A DNA stretch of 64,000 bases from Ceriagrion tenellum (Eukaryota; Arthropoda; Insecta; Odonata; Coenagrionidae): positions 54,531,136 to 54,595,135 of the forward strand of contig OY720632.1 of the NCBI GenBank assembly GCA_963169105.1, in the 5' to 3' direction. Position 1 is the stretch's first letter; every line of letters begins with the position of its first letter. Shown in pieces: positions 49,136 to 61,990 of this stretch. The position numbers and the translations under genes were made by a program. The notes below the pieces were generated by a model that made no database searches, was not told where the DNA came from, and saw only the letters and a program-made list of their open reading frames with translations.

Positions 49136-50124
49136 GATAAGTAAATGGCTAGCTCAACCCAGTCATATAGCCTGACGGAGCCAGAAGTTTTTATCGAGAA
49201 TGTTCTATCCTATTGATTCCCAAAGCTCTGTAGAACATCTTCGCTGTGTATTACATGGCTGACGCATTTGAGAGCTGACGCTCGCATGGATGCTAGAAAT
49301 TTTTCAATGTACGTATTGAAAAACGGTAAGCCTCCAGAATCCCAAACAATAAAATGCATTTGAATGTTTTACATATTTTTGTCTCCATATTCAAATTATT
49401 TTTTGCAAATGAAATGAGAATTGCAATACATGTAGCCAGAAATATAAAATAGATATAGATAGATTTAGATATTTCTTGCGTACAGAAGACCAACTTTAAT
49501 AAAATTAATTCTGAACATATGACATTTTGGTGAAAATCAGATGTGCGGTTATGTGAGGAGTGAATATTAAACTTGTCTAGTAATTAGTGAGTGAAAACAA
49601 GAAAAGCCTGAGTTGGATAGGGAAGAAAAGTATTTTCTACGTATTGGAGATTCAGGGTAAGGCATTGCCGAATTGATATAAAAATACTCCAATGAAACTG
49701 TAGTCTCTTTTCAGATGTTTTCAGCTCCTTTATTGTAATTTCAAAACTAAATCGATTACGAAAAGACCATACATACATCGAGGAAAACCGCAAACTATTG
49801 AAGAATACTCATTACCTCAACATCCAAACTGTATTTTGTGTACCTAACTTATTGGTATTCTAAAAGTGAACTTAAAATGAGAGGGATATTATTAAAACTA
49901 TAAATATAGAGTTTCATTTCTCCTGCAAACTTCTTAAACTATATGATAAAATTCTTACTATTACTTCAAAACTATAATAATGCTCATCGAAAAGTAATTG
50001 AAATTAATGAATATAATATGCCACTAACTAGCTCTTTATTTACTATCAACCTACCTTGATATCATATAATTCTAATATGAAAGATATCATTGCACATTTG
50101 AGTTTTAGTTGGACTTTTTTCCCT
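49136..50124. other. AT-rich gene-free stretch
   Basis: Nothing recognised. Confidence 0.5.
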
Positions 50125-50295
50125 AAGCCAATGTGGATTTACACGAAAGGGGGCGTAACACACCGGGGGCACTACCTACTAGATATACTCGAGGTTTAAG
50201 CCCATCGCTTTGGACAAGGAGCTACGCCAGCTTTAAAGTTAGATTCCTTGATAAAATAAATAAGCAAATAAGCAAATACATAAGCAAATATTGCT
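50125..50295 (+). repeat. Possible retroelement tail with AAATAAGC repeat
   Basis: About 130 bases of higher-GC, CpG-containing sequence lie in AT-rich DNA and end in a short imperfect tandem repeat (AAATAAGCAAATAAGC..., about 50257-50290). A tail of short repeats after a denser block is typical of LINE or SINE 3' ends. No coding part or target duplication was found. Confidence 0.25.
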
Positions 50296-51825
50296 GGGGC
50301 ACTGAAAAATTGAAACATTGATCATTAAAAAGTTGAAAAATCACAAGAACTAAAAAAAAATCTCCATAAAATTAATTTTTGCTATGCGACAAATGTTTTA
50401 CTTGCACCACCAAGGCGATATTTGAACTACTTTCTCAATGCTGCTTTATTCTCAATTGAGTATGTTCATATTTTTTATCATGGAGGTCTTATTTATGCTA
50501 GATTCACACGCTCCGAAGTTCCATGCTGTAGGAAAAAAATTAAGGGCCAATCGCAGCATTTTCACTATAACCTCACTTAAATGAATGTATGTACAGACGA
50601 ACAAATAAGCACACGAAATATCTCTGGATTCAGATTTCCATCTTCTCGATTGGAATGGAGTTAACTGGCTGATATCTTGTAAATTGATTCACATTAAAAA
50701 ATCTCACTTGATCAACTCACGCAGAGCCGATTTGAAATCAGAACATAAATGCTGGTACAAAGGCTTCTGCGGTGATACATTTTAACTTCAGAACCTGAAC
50801 TTCAGGATGATCAGGACCTGAATACGCTAGCTGTAACGCAAGCGAAACTGTTGTTCATAAAAATAATCAACGCGGAAAAAACCGAATCGACGGAACTCAG
50901 AACAATAATGGTTCAACGTCCATCTTATTTCCTTCGATATTATTATCTGTTTTTATTATGTATTTTTCTTTGCGGGTATATGAAGAAAAATTTGTTTTTG
51001 AAGTCGTATGATCTAACTTTCTAAGGACGACGTATTAAATATGTTGTTGTATCTGATGACTTCATCACCATTTGCTTAAGAAAATTGATGCTTTAGCTCC
51101 GATAATTGTTCGAAATGTCGTAAAAACATTAAAGTTCCAAGTTAATACGAGATTAGCTTTTAATAAGTCAGTCTGAGGAGATGATTTCATAGATATTATT
51201 TTCTCTATATTGCCAAGAATACACTTGCAAAGCTTTCTGGCTCTCATCTTGAAGAGTTGACATTTAATACGCTGGCTAGTACTCAAGTAAGCGTGAAAAC
51301 CTCTCACAAATAAAGTGAGATCATGATATAATGAATGAGGAACTTGTAATTTAAGCCATCATATGAGATTTAAGTTACGAAGGTATATTCCATGGCATAT
51401 TTCTTTGAAGGAGATATACATAGACAGATTATTGATGCAAGCAAAGTTCTAAAACCTAAGAAGCAAATTCAACAACAAAATGGTCCGAAATTAATCCTAT
51501 TTAAAGGTGTTAAAATGAAAAGAGGGTGACTTAGAGGTTGAAGAATCTTTTAAACTTTCTAAATCGCAACGATACTTAAACGTATGCAGACTACATAATC
51601 GTTACAATACCTAATGTTATAAACTGTCCATTTAAGATTGTTTTCTTTTCATTGAACCAGCGATAGTTTTCTGGCGATATGTACTATGGGAGAATTGAGA
51701 TGGCATGGGAATATTCTGCTCAAAATTTCATTAGCTTCGTTGAGGATACGAAATAAAGAAACGGCGAGCAATTAAATCGACACTCGATTCCAATCTTCAG
51801 GAAGGAAAAGCCATTTTATTCACTT
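50296..51825. other. AT-rich gene-free stretch
   Basis: No gene or repeat recognised. Confidence 0.5.
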
Positions 51826-52850
51826 TTATTTCCCTCTCCCTTTGCTCTCTCTAAATCAGGACGGGATCCATTTATTGAATTCCCACTCTTTGGTATCTAT
51901 TCTCCCCCCCCCCACTGAATTGAGACTCTTTATACCTACCCCCTCCAGAGCTTTCAAATGGTTTCTCCTCAACCATTTTCCTCTCCCGCCACCCTCCCCA
52001 AGTACCAACCCAACAGGCCATCTTTACCTCCCTTCCACTCCCAGTTCTCCTCCAAACCCCTCCATCTCTTCCCATCTATCCATCGAATCACATAAAATAA
52101 CAGGAGGAAGGACCTTTAACAGGGCAAGGAGAGGGTGATGGGGTGAGACTGGGGTCGCCCCCGTTAAGGAGGGGTCGGGGGAGAAAAAAGAGTGGTGGTC
52201 GTGGAGACTCTGAGGACACTGTGGGGAAACAAGCATAGGAAGAAGAAAAAGAATAAGACTGGAGGGGAGAAGGGTGGGGGGGGTGGCAATTCCTAAATTC
52301 GAAGGTCCAATCTTCTTGCCCTCTTCCCTCTTTTGATGATAACCCATCGATAAAAGGCCTTTCGAGGGGGAGGTGGGGGAGGGCCGTGGGAGGTTGAGAG
52401 GGAGTGGGGCAGAGGAGGGAGATTGGAAGACTTCGTCGAGGAATGAGACCCGTCGTCGGCAATGCCACCACCTCCTTCTGGAGCTCCTCGACCGAGGAAT
52501 GGGACAACGTGGCCCATTTTGAAGCTGGGGGACGAACAGAGGAATCTGCCGTCCAAATCCGGGGCGGGAGGGAGAGCAGAGGGAAGGATGTACCGGACGA
52601 AGCGAGGACCGATGCGGATGAATAAATTTCTCCCGGGTGGTGAGGAGAAATAAAACCCAAGATATGCGTCGCTCTGTGCACTCCCTGCTTCCTCACCGTA
52701 GCGCAGCTGACATTTTGCTTCAACATTCGACCGACAGAAGGAAAGGACGATGGCCTAGAGGAGTGCCGTTACGGTCACTGCGAGAACAGCCATTAAACCC
52801 CGGGAATGACGAAAGCATGGTCACCTCCTGCTTCGTGGTTTGGTAAATGA
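51826..52850. other. GC island with C-to-G strand switch
   Basis: CT-rich on the plus strand from 51830 to 52080, including C10 at 51904-51913, then GA/G-rich from 52095 to about 52620, followed by mixed sequence. The switch is at about 52085. The 212-codon minus-strand frame (52088-52726) is Pro/Ser-rich and compositional. Confidence 0.6.
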
Positions 52851-53860
52851 GCTAGAAAAGTAATTTAGTGTACGTTTCCCTCAAGTAGTAGAATTAGTAT
52901 GACACTACGGCTCCCGCTGCAAAAAATAGTGCTCCATATTCTCTCATAATAGGAGAGCTATAAAAGGTTTAAAAAAATTTTCAAAATCACTTTAAGAGGT
53001 TAGATCATTTAGGTATCAATGATGTCATAAGTCGTATTAAACTTAAGTGAGATTGTATTTACGTCTTGAATACTAAATATTGTATAACGGAAATGTGAAA
53101 CGATTTTCAAAGACTTAATTATGTAATTGTGTGGAAGACCAAAAGCTGGACATAATATATTCATTGCAATTCCTGAGAAAATATATAATCAAAGGAAATC
53201 AAGAAAAGTTTCTCTCTCCATAGGTGAAGTCAGATTCTTTAAGTTCCATAAAAGTCTAAATGATAGAGGCTAAATGTCAGCCGGGGCTTGCATTTCAGCA
53301 TCGGGTAGGCGTAACATTCTACTCTTAAATTTCACTCTTCATTGAGGAAGTTGGATAATTAAAGTTCCATACAGTTCTTAATCAAGTAGGATAAAGCCAA
53401 TTCCAGCCGGATTTCAATATTTTATCGGCGTAACATCCTAAATACTGTTTGGCAGGGGCATCTCTGCATAATTCCATCAAAACCTAATTTTTCACGTTTT
53501 ATGACTAATTTTACATTATATTGCAACACATTATATTCCCTTTTCCCTAGTCTTCTCTAATAAATGCGTTCCCTATTTTCCAATTCTAACTTACCGGCTA
53601 TATTTACCTCACTAGATTACTGAGTTATTCTCGCTGAATAATTGACAGAATCTTCCTAACATTACATGTTTTACATTAAATATACAAATATATAGCACTG
53701 TTAGGCTAAACTAGTAAAATTCCGTGGAAATTCACTTTGCTTAGACAAAACATAAAAATGCTCAAAGATGGCAGAAGAATCTATAACCACAAGGGTTATA
53801 AAAGAAAGACAGGCTGAGTTACGTACCAGCGCATTGATTTCAATTTCCAAAAAACTTTAT
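52851..53860. other. AT-rich gene-free stretch
   Basis: No open frame over 60 codons; nothing recognised. Confidence 0.5.
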
Positions 53861-54370
53861 CTTGTTCCGCACTATCTCCCCCTTGAGTAAGTGTCTCTCT
53901 TCTCCCTGTCCCCTTACCCCCACCCAAAAATGACTGCCGAATGAAAAAGAGGATGTAGTGAATAAGTAACGCCGCCGCTATTCTTTTGAAGGGAGAGAAG
54001 CGGAGTGGAAGGACTCGAAAAATTGAATAAGCGAGCGCCGTTGAGCGTACGATATGTAGAAATGTATATGGGGAGACGATGGTAGGAGGGTTAAATGGAA
54101 GGGGTGCTGTGAAGGTAGAATTTCGGGTGAGGGTGGCGGTGGGGGCAGGGTAGGGGGAAAGACGGGGGTGCAATGGGAAAGGGGTTCGGAGGCCGGCGCC
54201 TTTGAGGGGGAGAGGGTTAGGGGGGCGGAGAGAAGCGTGCAAGGGTGGCCAAGAGGATGTCAAAAGCACGATGTGCAAGGGGCGGTTTGTTGAAGGCGGG
54301 GGAGGAAGAGCAGGGAGAAATATGGGGGATTCGTGCCCAGAATTTCCCCGCAGCTGAGTGGGTATGGAAA
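53861..54370. other. GC island, CT then GA/G-rich
   Basis: A short CT-rich block (53865-53930) is followed by GA/G-rich sequence (53985-54360). A 160-codon minus-strand frame is compositional. Confidence 0.5.
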
Positions 54371-55865
54371 TAAAGTTATTCTTCGTGATGCATGGAGACT
54401 GCTTTTTTTACTACTGGAAAACGCATGTAAAAAATATGCGCACGCCTTTTTCATTTCCATTTTAGGGACATAATTGAATAAATTCCATTCATGAGGAGGA
54501 TCGTATATTTCATCTCATATAATGAAACACATTGATGAAGAAGCGCAACGGTTGAGCTCTCTATTTGAGCGAGAGTAATTAATAAAATGAGAGAGTGTAA
54601 TTCACAGCAAGTAGTTCAGAAGGGCAAAGACACAACAAACTTTGACATTTGACATGTAATTATGTTCAAGTGACTATATGATCATTTTCATATCTCTACC
54701 TAATGCAATGCTTACGACAATAGTGGTAGTGAAATTAACAATTGAAATCTTGAGTAGTCAAAATTACAGAAAAAAAGTACCATGGCCAGGTTAGTAATGA
54801 ATTAATTAGTAAGGGATAAAATGAAAATTTTCGCATTCATTTTACCAAATACTACCAGTCAGAAATTCAGAAATTTATCAGACAGAAAAACTAGTGCATT
54901 ACCGTAGGATATAACAGTGAAAATAACACTTGTCATTTCTATTATCCAGGCTAGTTAAACCAAAGATATTGATACAAAATGCAGCAAGAAAGTGAAGGAA
55001 GGGATATCTTGAGAAAAGATATCCCTTCCTTGAAAAATAGAAAAGATATCTTGAGAATTTCCCACTATGTTTCATTTGAAAATTTTCAATATACCACAGT
55101 GTCAACCATCGGCCCCTAGAGGGTTTAGGTAACTCCGTGAGAAGTAGAAAGTAGGACACGGGCTGGCCGCACAGGAAGAAACGCTGGACAGCACAAAAAA
55201 TTCAGGGGTTCAATTTTTTCTGCTGCAATAAATCTTCACTTCTGGCTTCAACTGGGAAGGCATTCCCCGGATAGAATTGCTAGTAGAAGCTGACCCAAAT
55301 ATTTAGACCCGAGCGAAGGCCAACACCCTTGTTCCTTCTGGCCTACGGGTATATATGTATGAAGAATTTCATGATTATTTTCTAAGTATCACCTATTTTT
55401 CGGGCAAGGAGAATTTCCTAATAATACTTTCCCCTTATTAACAACTTTACAGTAAAAATTATAATTTGCGTTAGTGCACTTTACAACTCAATTTTCACCG
55501 CAACAAAAATCTTATAGCTGTATAAAATGAACTGAAACGAAAGGAAATTGAAAATTTAACAAACGATTTAGAAAAAAGCTGCAGAAAGCAATGGTTTTTA
55601 GGAGACTAGCCAGATTTGAGGAGCTGGCAGTAAACTTAAGCATCTTAATTTCGGAATTTTTCTAAACAATCACTTATTGGGTTGTTACCGATTCAAATTA
55701 GTATAAATTTATGGTAGTCCACCTTAAATTTATCAAGATATACTCCGCACCGACTGCCGAGATGTGATCACAGCAGAGTTTTAGCATAGAAACATAGAGC
55801 TTTCTCAGCAACATAATTTTAGCATGTTTTCAAAACATTGAAAAAGAGTAAAGAGTTCGTTTTAG
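54371..55865. other. AT-rich stretch with hairpin
   Basis: AT-rich; holds the hairpin and direct repeat at 54995-55057. No gene recognised. Confidence 0.45.
54995..55031. repeat. Perfect 16-bp hairpin
   Basis: AAGGAAGGGATATCTT and its exact reverse complement flank the 5-base loop GAGAA. The segment GATATCTTGAGAA (55003-55015) recurs at 55045-55057, so a direct and an inverted repeat are interleaved. This looks like a local template-switch event rather than a transposon end. Confidence 0.7.
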
Positions 55866-56300
55866 TTAGTGTGTTATGAATACATCACGGAAACAAGCCG
55901 AAGGCACCGGCATCCTAATCATTTCAGCTGTAACATGGAAGTAGACGTCCCTTTCGAAGTTCGCCCTAGTTCGAAGTTTCGCCCTAAAATTCCGTTAGGG
56001 CAACGAAACCCTTTTTTTTCATTCCCCGAGCGGGCTGTTACGGTCCCTGGGCACAAGAAACTGGAAGACCCGAGGAGGAAGAAGTCAGAAAAAACGCCGG
56101 CCGGCGGGACGCGCGCTTTCACGAAACGGCCGCGTGGACCCCAAAAGGTCCCTCGGCCCTCGCCACGAGTGGCAAAAAATATGCACCGATGTAATTCATC
56201 CCGATCCGAGAAAATCTACGGGTGGGAAGCCCTTGTTGCTTCAGGAAAAAGTTTAAGGCCCCCTTCCCAACTGTTCACTTCGGTTTGACCCAGTTTCCTA
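55866..56300. other. CpG-rich segment with small tandem repeat
   Basis: Moderately GC-rich and CpG-rich with little skew. TTCGAAGTT(T)CGCCCTA occurs twice in tandem at 55953-55986. The 139-codon plus-strand frame (55869-56288) is Arg/Lys/Pro/Ser-rich and has no domain I recognise; it is not called a gene. Confidence 0.35.
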
Positions 56301-56439
56301 AAGTCTTTACCATTCCCTCTTTCTCTCCTTTTCACCGGATAGCCTTTCTCTTACTCGCTTACACGAAAAGAAGGGAGAGAGTGATTGCATTGAAAAAATC
56401 CAGCTTCACCACAGGGGTTTTCAGTGGATACTTCGGAGT

Positions 56440-56500
56440 GTTCTCACTCGTGAGTGTTCAGTTGCAGTGATGACGGGAGGAACTTGGACGGCGGGACACT
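56440..56500 (+). promoter_or_regulatory. Candidate core promoter (initiator)
   Basis: TCAGTTG centred on A56460 matches the arthropod initiator consensus TCAGTY. GGACG at 56486-56490 resembles a downstream promoter element but lies one base closer than the usual +28. GATGACGGGAG near 56470 recurs about 100 bases downstream. No TATA box is visible. It precedes the candidate exon at 56764 by about 300 bases. Confidence 0.22.
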
Positions 56501-56763
56501 ACGAGATCTATTCGCAAGTTGCTACGACCAGCACTCCGTACAGTCTAGGATCCTGTGCAGTGCAGTTCTTTGCGATGACGGGAGAGGGGAATTAAAGTGT
56601 CACCAATTAAGGCTCATCATAAGACCTTTGGAATCATTGGATCATTGGAATGGAGCATTTTCAAGAGTCGTCGCATTTGGCAGTCCGGATATGTAATCGC
56701 TTTTCCTCGCCGAGTGCCCTCTTACATGTGGAACTATTGAGGATTGAATCTTATCCGCGTAGG

Positions 56764-56788
56764 ATGGCTTTCATTTATGAGAGAAAAG
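56764..56788 (+). CDS. Possible first coding exon
   Basis: ATG-GCT-TTC-ATT-TAT-GAG-AGA-AAA-G is followed by GTGAGT, a near-ideal splice donor (AAAAG|GTGAGT). It would encode M-A-F-I-Y-E-R-K and end in phase 1. The candidate initiator at 56460 would give a 5' UTR of about 300 bases. The best-supported of the short-exon candidates, but it is still too short to identify a protein and could be chance. A spliced transcript from 56460 through 56788 would establish it. Confidence 0.18.
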
Positions 56789-58491
56789 GTGAGTTCTATC
56801 ATTTAAATTCAAATTTTCAGTATCTTATTTTTCTTATGTCAATTTTCCAATGCTCCATCTGAATGTTCCATCTGGACACTTAAATTTTGTATCTATGCAA
56901 AGCGCAATTTCGAGGAAACAAGCAGGGTTTCAAGAGGCGTGCATTCCATTAAAAGTTGTTCACCTGACATCTTTTGCCAAGGACATATGCAAGTGGATTC
57001 TTAGGCGTGTGCGCCATTCCTGAAAGTTATGAAAATGTATATAATTGACAGTTTTTTAATGCGGTGCCGTAAAGTACAAACTTTAGAGGAGCATTTTTCA
57101 AGAAATTTATCGAAACTGGTTTAGCCAAGTGCCTCTCTTGAACTGGCTTTTCTGCAAAAAAGTCGCAGTTAATGAGGAAACGTAGCATGCGTTGTCATGG
57201 CGTCGGTATTGGCGAACTTCAGAGAATCTCAAAATGGCCGCCAGCACTCGTAAAGATAGACTGAAATGGGCAAAGCGAGGGTGAAGATGTAAAAGGAGTG
57301 GGTTGCTATGAAATAAACTTAAGAGTGCCCCTCGCAAGTCGACATTTTTATCCACACGCATTGACATGCAAACGTCCAAGTGAAAATATTCATCCGGGAA
57401 AACAGCCCGAAAGGGCGTTTGAAGCGGAGAGAATGGCCAACGGTCCACACAGTGGAAAGCCTCCTCCGGCAACATTTTCTCATGAAAACTTTTTCCTTTC
57501 CAAGAGTGTACGTATATGGATGCTCCTTAAATCCTGTATCTTTCTCCATTTTCCTGCCTTGTAGAAGTTATAACCTTAACTCCTTTATTGTTAAGCTTTC
57601 CACAATTAACCGCTAGAATGAATTAACTAAATTAGATAGAAAAAGTTTGCATTTGAGCTAAATATATTTCTCAGTGCATAACATATGCCTTCCTGAGTGA
57701 GTCTCAAAGAATTACCCTGTCGAAATAATAAAAGTGAATTTAATTAATAATAATTCTTTAATTTAACTAGCCTAGATAATAGTTATGACTCCACGAGAGT
57801 ACCATTGTTTTTTAAAGCTATCATTTAAACTAGGATCTATGGAGGTCACCTTTGAGATAATTCTACCTTGTATTTCCGCATTTTTAAATAAAGCAAGATT
57901 CGATTTATAATTTTAAAAAATTCTGAACGTGGTTCCTTATTGTTAATTTCACATTGTGGTAGGAGACTAATCATTTTATCTCATTTTAATTCACCAAAAT
58001 TGTAAACCTATAACCAGAATACATTTAAATGCTAATTTGAGATAATTTTTAATTGCATTAAAGAATTTTTTAAGTGATAGATGGTAGCTACATCTTCGAA
58101 ACGTAGCATAAAAAATTATCTTCATCTCTAACGTAAGGTAAAGTACCATATCATACTGTTGGTGTTCTGGAGAAATATGAAATAAAGAGTAAAGGATAAA
58201 TAAAAAAGTGAATATGCAGATTTCACACGAATGGGTAATCAGCTAGGCTATTTATGACTATCAAGAGATTCTTGTGTTTAGTTCTACCAGTTTGTGGGTT
58301 TTTTGATAGGTTTGTTTGAGTGCTGGCCACTGTATTTAGCTTTTCTCAATGCCTTATTCCCATGAAAACTGATTTAAGCTACATTTACTTGACAGAGATT
58401 AGGCAGGTTTCCATGAAAGCCCAATTCAGAGCCATTCCTCCCCAAGAAATGCTGAATATTATTTTTTCAATGCATTTTTCATATGAAGACA
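56789..58491. other. AT-rich gene-free stretch
   Basis: Possibly intronic if the exon at 56764 is real. The frames at 57107-57475 (minus) and 57298-57564 (plus) overlap and have no domain. Confidence 0.4.
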
Positions 58492-58493
58492 TA

Positions 58494-58738
58494 TGAGCAG
58501 AAGTCAAGGGGTCTAAGTAACAAAACCATTGTTTAGAGAAAACTTAAGTCAAAGTTGAAAATGTTAGGTACAACCCACTAAGTAGTTAAGAGGCATTACC
58601 CTAGATAGTAGCATCTGTTAAGAAAACCACATGGATCCCTTTACCACCTAAAAGATTAATATTTTCACATCCCATTCCTGTACTTAACTTATTTTTTTCA
58701 AAAATGCCACTTATACCCCTTGACTTCTGGGGTCCACA
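58494..58738. mobile_element. MITE with 34-bp TIRs, copy 2 (mariner-like)
   Basis: A 245-base copy of the element at 33201-33450, in the same orientation, at about 88 percent identity. TA flanks both ends (58492-58493 and 58739-58740). The left terminal repeat has lost five bases (GACCC) that are intact in copy 1; the right terminal repeat is intact. It is non-coding, and the loss in the terminal repeat probably impairs transposase recognition on that side. Confidence 0.85.
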
Positions 58739-58740
58739 TA

Positions 58741-61320
58741 TTTAATAATTATAAATCCTAAAGAAATTGCAAATATAATGAATATATTAATACAATCAAG
58801 ATATTTGACTTAAAACTCAGTTTTATAACCTACTTTTGGAAAATTGTTCATAGCTCTTTTGAATCAATTTATCATTTGTGTCATGAAAGATAAAAAAGGA
58901 GATATACTTGTTTACTATGGCTAAGAAAAAGGATGATGGCTTGAAATATTGTGCTGTTCCGAGGTTCGAGATGTGGACGTTGTCACTAATACGAGTTCAA
59001 TAATAAACACACTTTACATTCTCCATGATTAGATACTTAATATTTCTAGTATTTTTGGCTCATTTGAAAGTATTTGTTTAATCATTTGGGTACTCCGTCT
59101 GATAATTGGATCTTTAAAATGTGCTGATTTATGTATCAGAACGCTCATCTGAAAGCTCTAAGGATACGGCTTAAAGCTAAGCATATATCCAAATAGTGGC
59201 TTCTGTTGTTCGACTTGAAAGCAACTAGTGATGAGAAGTAAAGGGATTAATAACAGACAAATCTATTTGATACATAGTATCCATAATAAGATAACGTAAA
59301 TGCAAGAAAATAATAAGGAATTAGTCGCATTATTTCCCTTTCAATCCCTTTCTAGTGCTAGTTTCCTCTTGTTTTTTGCATTCCGCTTGCCTAAAAAGGG
59401 CTAAGCAGAGAGTGATGGTATTAGATAATATCAGATATATTAAACTATACAGAGGGCCAACGGGCCACTTTAAAACGGGCCAACAACTCTTTAAAACTGA
59501 AACAAACACCCAACTGGTGTATCTTGCACCACTTTTTCTCCGATTTTATATTTGGATTAAAGATGCAAGAAGGTGGAGATGCGTTGGTGGGAGATGAAAA
59601 CGAAAAGCAGTGACGTCTTTGGGCTGATATGCTTGCGTAAGAATTCTGAGGCCATGGCAGCGTAGGTGTGTGCGAGATGAAGCTAAAGAAAAAAGACAAG
59701 CCTGGCTCAGAGATCGCAGGCGAAAGCGAGATAACTCAAGGATTCAGATGCAGAAGACTGCGGGAGGGCATCCTAAAAATAAAATCGCCCGGACATATTT
59801 TATTGCAATAAAATGACACCATAAAAAGAGGTTCCTCGCCGATAGCCCTCGATACGCACGAAGTGCTCCCTTTAATTCTTTTTGCTTGCTGTCTTTTTTA
59901 GGGCTGCCACAGATGATACAAAACCCAATGCCACCCATCGAAACTTTTCAACCAACTGATAAAGAAACTTCAAAGTAAATAATGCTTCCCTAAGGAGACG
60001 GCAGATGCCACATGTTAAGATATTCTCCGCTTGCTGGCCTGGACTATGATTCTTGGATTTCTCTCTAAAGCATACAGAATTCTATGTGTCTCAGTAAGTA
60101 AAATATTGGGTCATTTAAGAAAGTGCATAAAGCATGCGGTTAGTTACTCTCTTCTAGGTTTCAGAATTTGTCCTCCACGATATTGCTACAAAGTAGGTGA
60201 TAATTTGCATCAAGTACCTATTACCACAAAGGCACAGAGGGGATGAGGTCACATCATGGACTTCTCAACTACGCATTTCTTATCGGGAGCTTAAGCAAAG
60301 CGAGTTATTTACGCTTTGATGATTCTTTTGTGTCCTTTTATATTTGCAGCAGTGACTTTTCTATCATTAAGAGGAATAATTTTTCCGTGGTATATTTTGA
60401 AAATCGTAGGGGGCTATTCAATGCACGTATTCGGGAGTAAAGTTGAGTCTATTACAATATAATATTTAATTGACTGGAATGAATCACATTCTTTTGGAAA
60501 TTTGGCCTGATATTTTACTCCTGATACACCTACTTCATTAAAATAATAGAATTCCTTATTTTCTACCCTCATTCTGCACTAAATTTTCCATTCAAATTTG
60601 AACACAATTGAAAAAGATATCGCTTAATCCAAATAGACTTGACCAAATCATAGCTTTTACTAGTATTTTGTGAGCCAGCTCACAATTTTTCTGGCCTTAG
60701 GTGAGCGATATTTGGCTGGATAAGAATCTGAATGGTTTTGATGTGACAATACTTGAGTTTGGAAATTATACAAAATATTAGGGCAGGAGTACACAGTCAT
60801 ACAAGAATGCTTCAGAAAGTTGATGGTCCAATGGAAAGCATATTTATGATTTTACTACATTATGAATTATTTGCTTGTCAGTGCTATTATAGTTGTGACA
60901 GGCTTTTCTTTGTTTTTGTTAGCTAGTTTTTTTAAGTTATTCAAGAAAATAAAAGTAAAGGATTCACACAATATTTCTCTGCCAGGCCAAATTGAAGGAA
61001 TTCCAAGAAAAAAATATATAAATTTAATGCCAATTTCCATTCCCAAGTAAAATCTTATACTAAATGGCATGTATTCAATGTTTTGCGGTAAAATTTGTAA
61101 TTTATAAGGACGTCTTTTCAATTTTTTTCCTCAAAACAATTCACAAAAGCCGCCTATCCACACAATCTGGATCTTGATCAGCCCTACTTCTTACACACGA
61201 GAACGCAAGCTGACCATGGGCTTGAGAACAATCCATCCTGCTTTTTCAAAGAAAAAGGGAAGGTTCTGTTGTTTTTCTAGTAGTTTATAGGACACCATTT
61301 AGATACTCCCATTTTGATTT
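58741..61320. other. AT-rich gene-free stretch
   Basis: Several frames of 60-87 codons; none has a recognised domain. The 62-codon frame at 60862-61050 begins with a hydrophobic segment but is within chance expectation. Confidence 0.4.
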
Positions 61321-61573
61321 CTCTCGTTCCACCGCGTCGGAGACCGAGATAACGCCTACAGATTAGGAAGTATTGGAGACAACCAGCGGATAATTTCGGG
61401 CAGGCGAGGGCGGTGCGGCGGGAGAATACGCGGTGAGATTAAGGCCATTAAAGGGAAGGTGACGCAATGGCGCGGCGTGCGGAGCAACGGATGAGGGCGG
61501 GACGGATTGGGATGAGGGGGCGCTATTCGGATGAGGCTTGCCCAAAGATCTCGGGAAGAGAGCCGGAGAATGA

Positions 61574-61610
<37 letters not shown>

Positions 61611-61990
61611 AGAAATTGAGTCCAAGTGGTTGTGCTGCGTGAAGAAGATTTTTAGAACACTGTAAAGTATTTCGTAGTTCATTCAGAAGCGAAATCTGTA
61701 GAACATGACAACTTGTCCATAAAACCGTCGTAAAAACTTAATTTTACGAGTGACATAACATCTTTTCGGAGGAGGTGGGAAGGTGAGGTGGTGGATGAGA
61801 TGGTTTTGGGGAACGAGCGGAGGCGTGAAGTGTTTGGGGGGAGGGTTATTAGGGGGTGAAGGGAGCGGGAAAGGGGTGTTAAAGAAGGGGGTTCTGCGGG
61901 GCGCGGCACGAGACAACGAAGGGCGCGCGGCTGAGACCTCAAGGGGTGGCGAATGTATGGCGGAGGTGCGAGGGTGGGCCAATTTGAGCT
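61321..61990. other. GA/G-rich island with (AG)n
   Basis: CpG-containing, GA/G-rich on the plus strand at 61385-61560 and 61765-61985, with a 31-base (AG)n tract at 61577-61607. Minus-strand frames of 60-108 codons are compositional. Confidence 0.6.
61577..61607. repeat. (AG)n microsatellite
   Basis: About 15 perfect AG units, the longest dinucleotide repeat in the window and probably polymorphic. Confidence 0.95.

Noticed and set aside
52088..52726. 212-codon minus-strand frame
   Set aside because: Compositional for the same reason; overlaps plus-strand frames.
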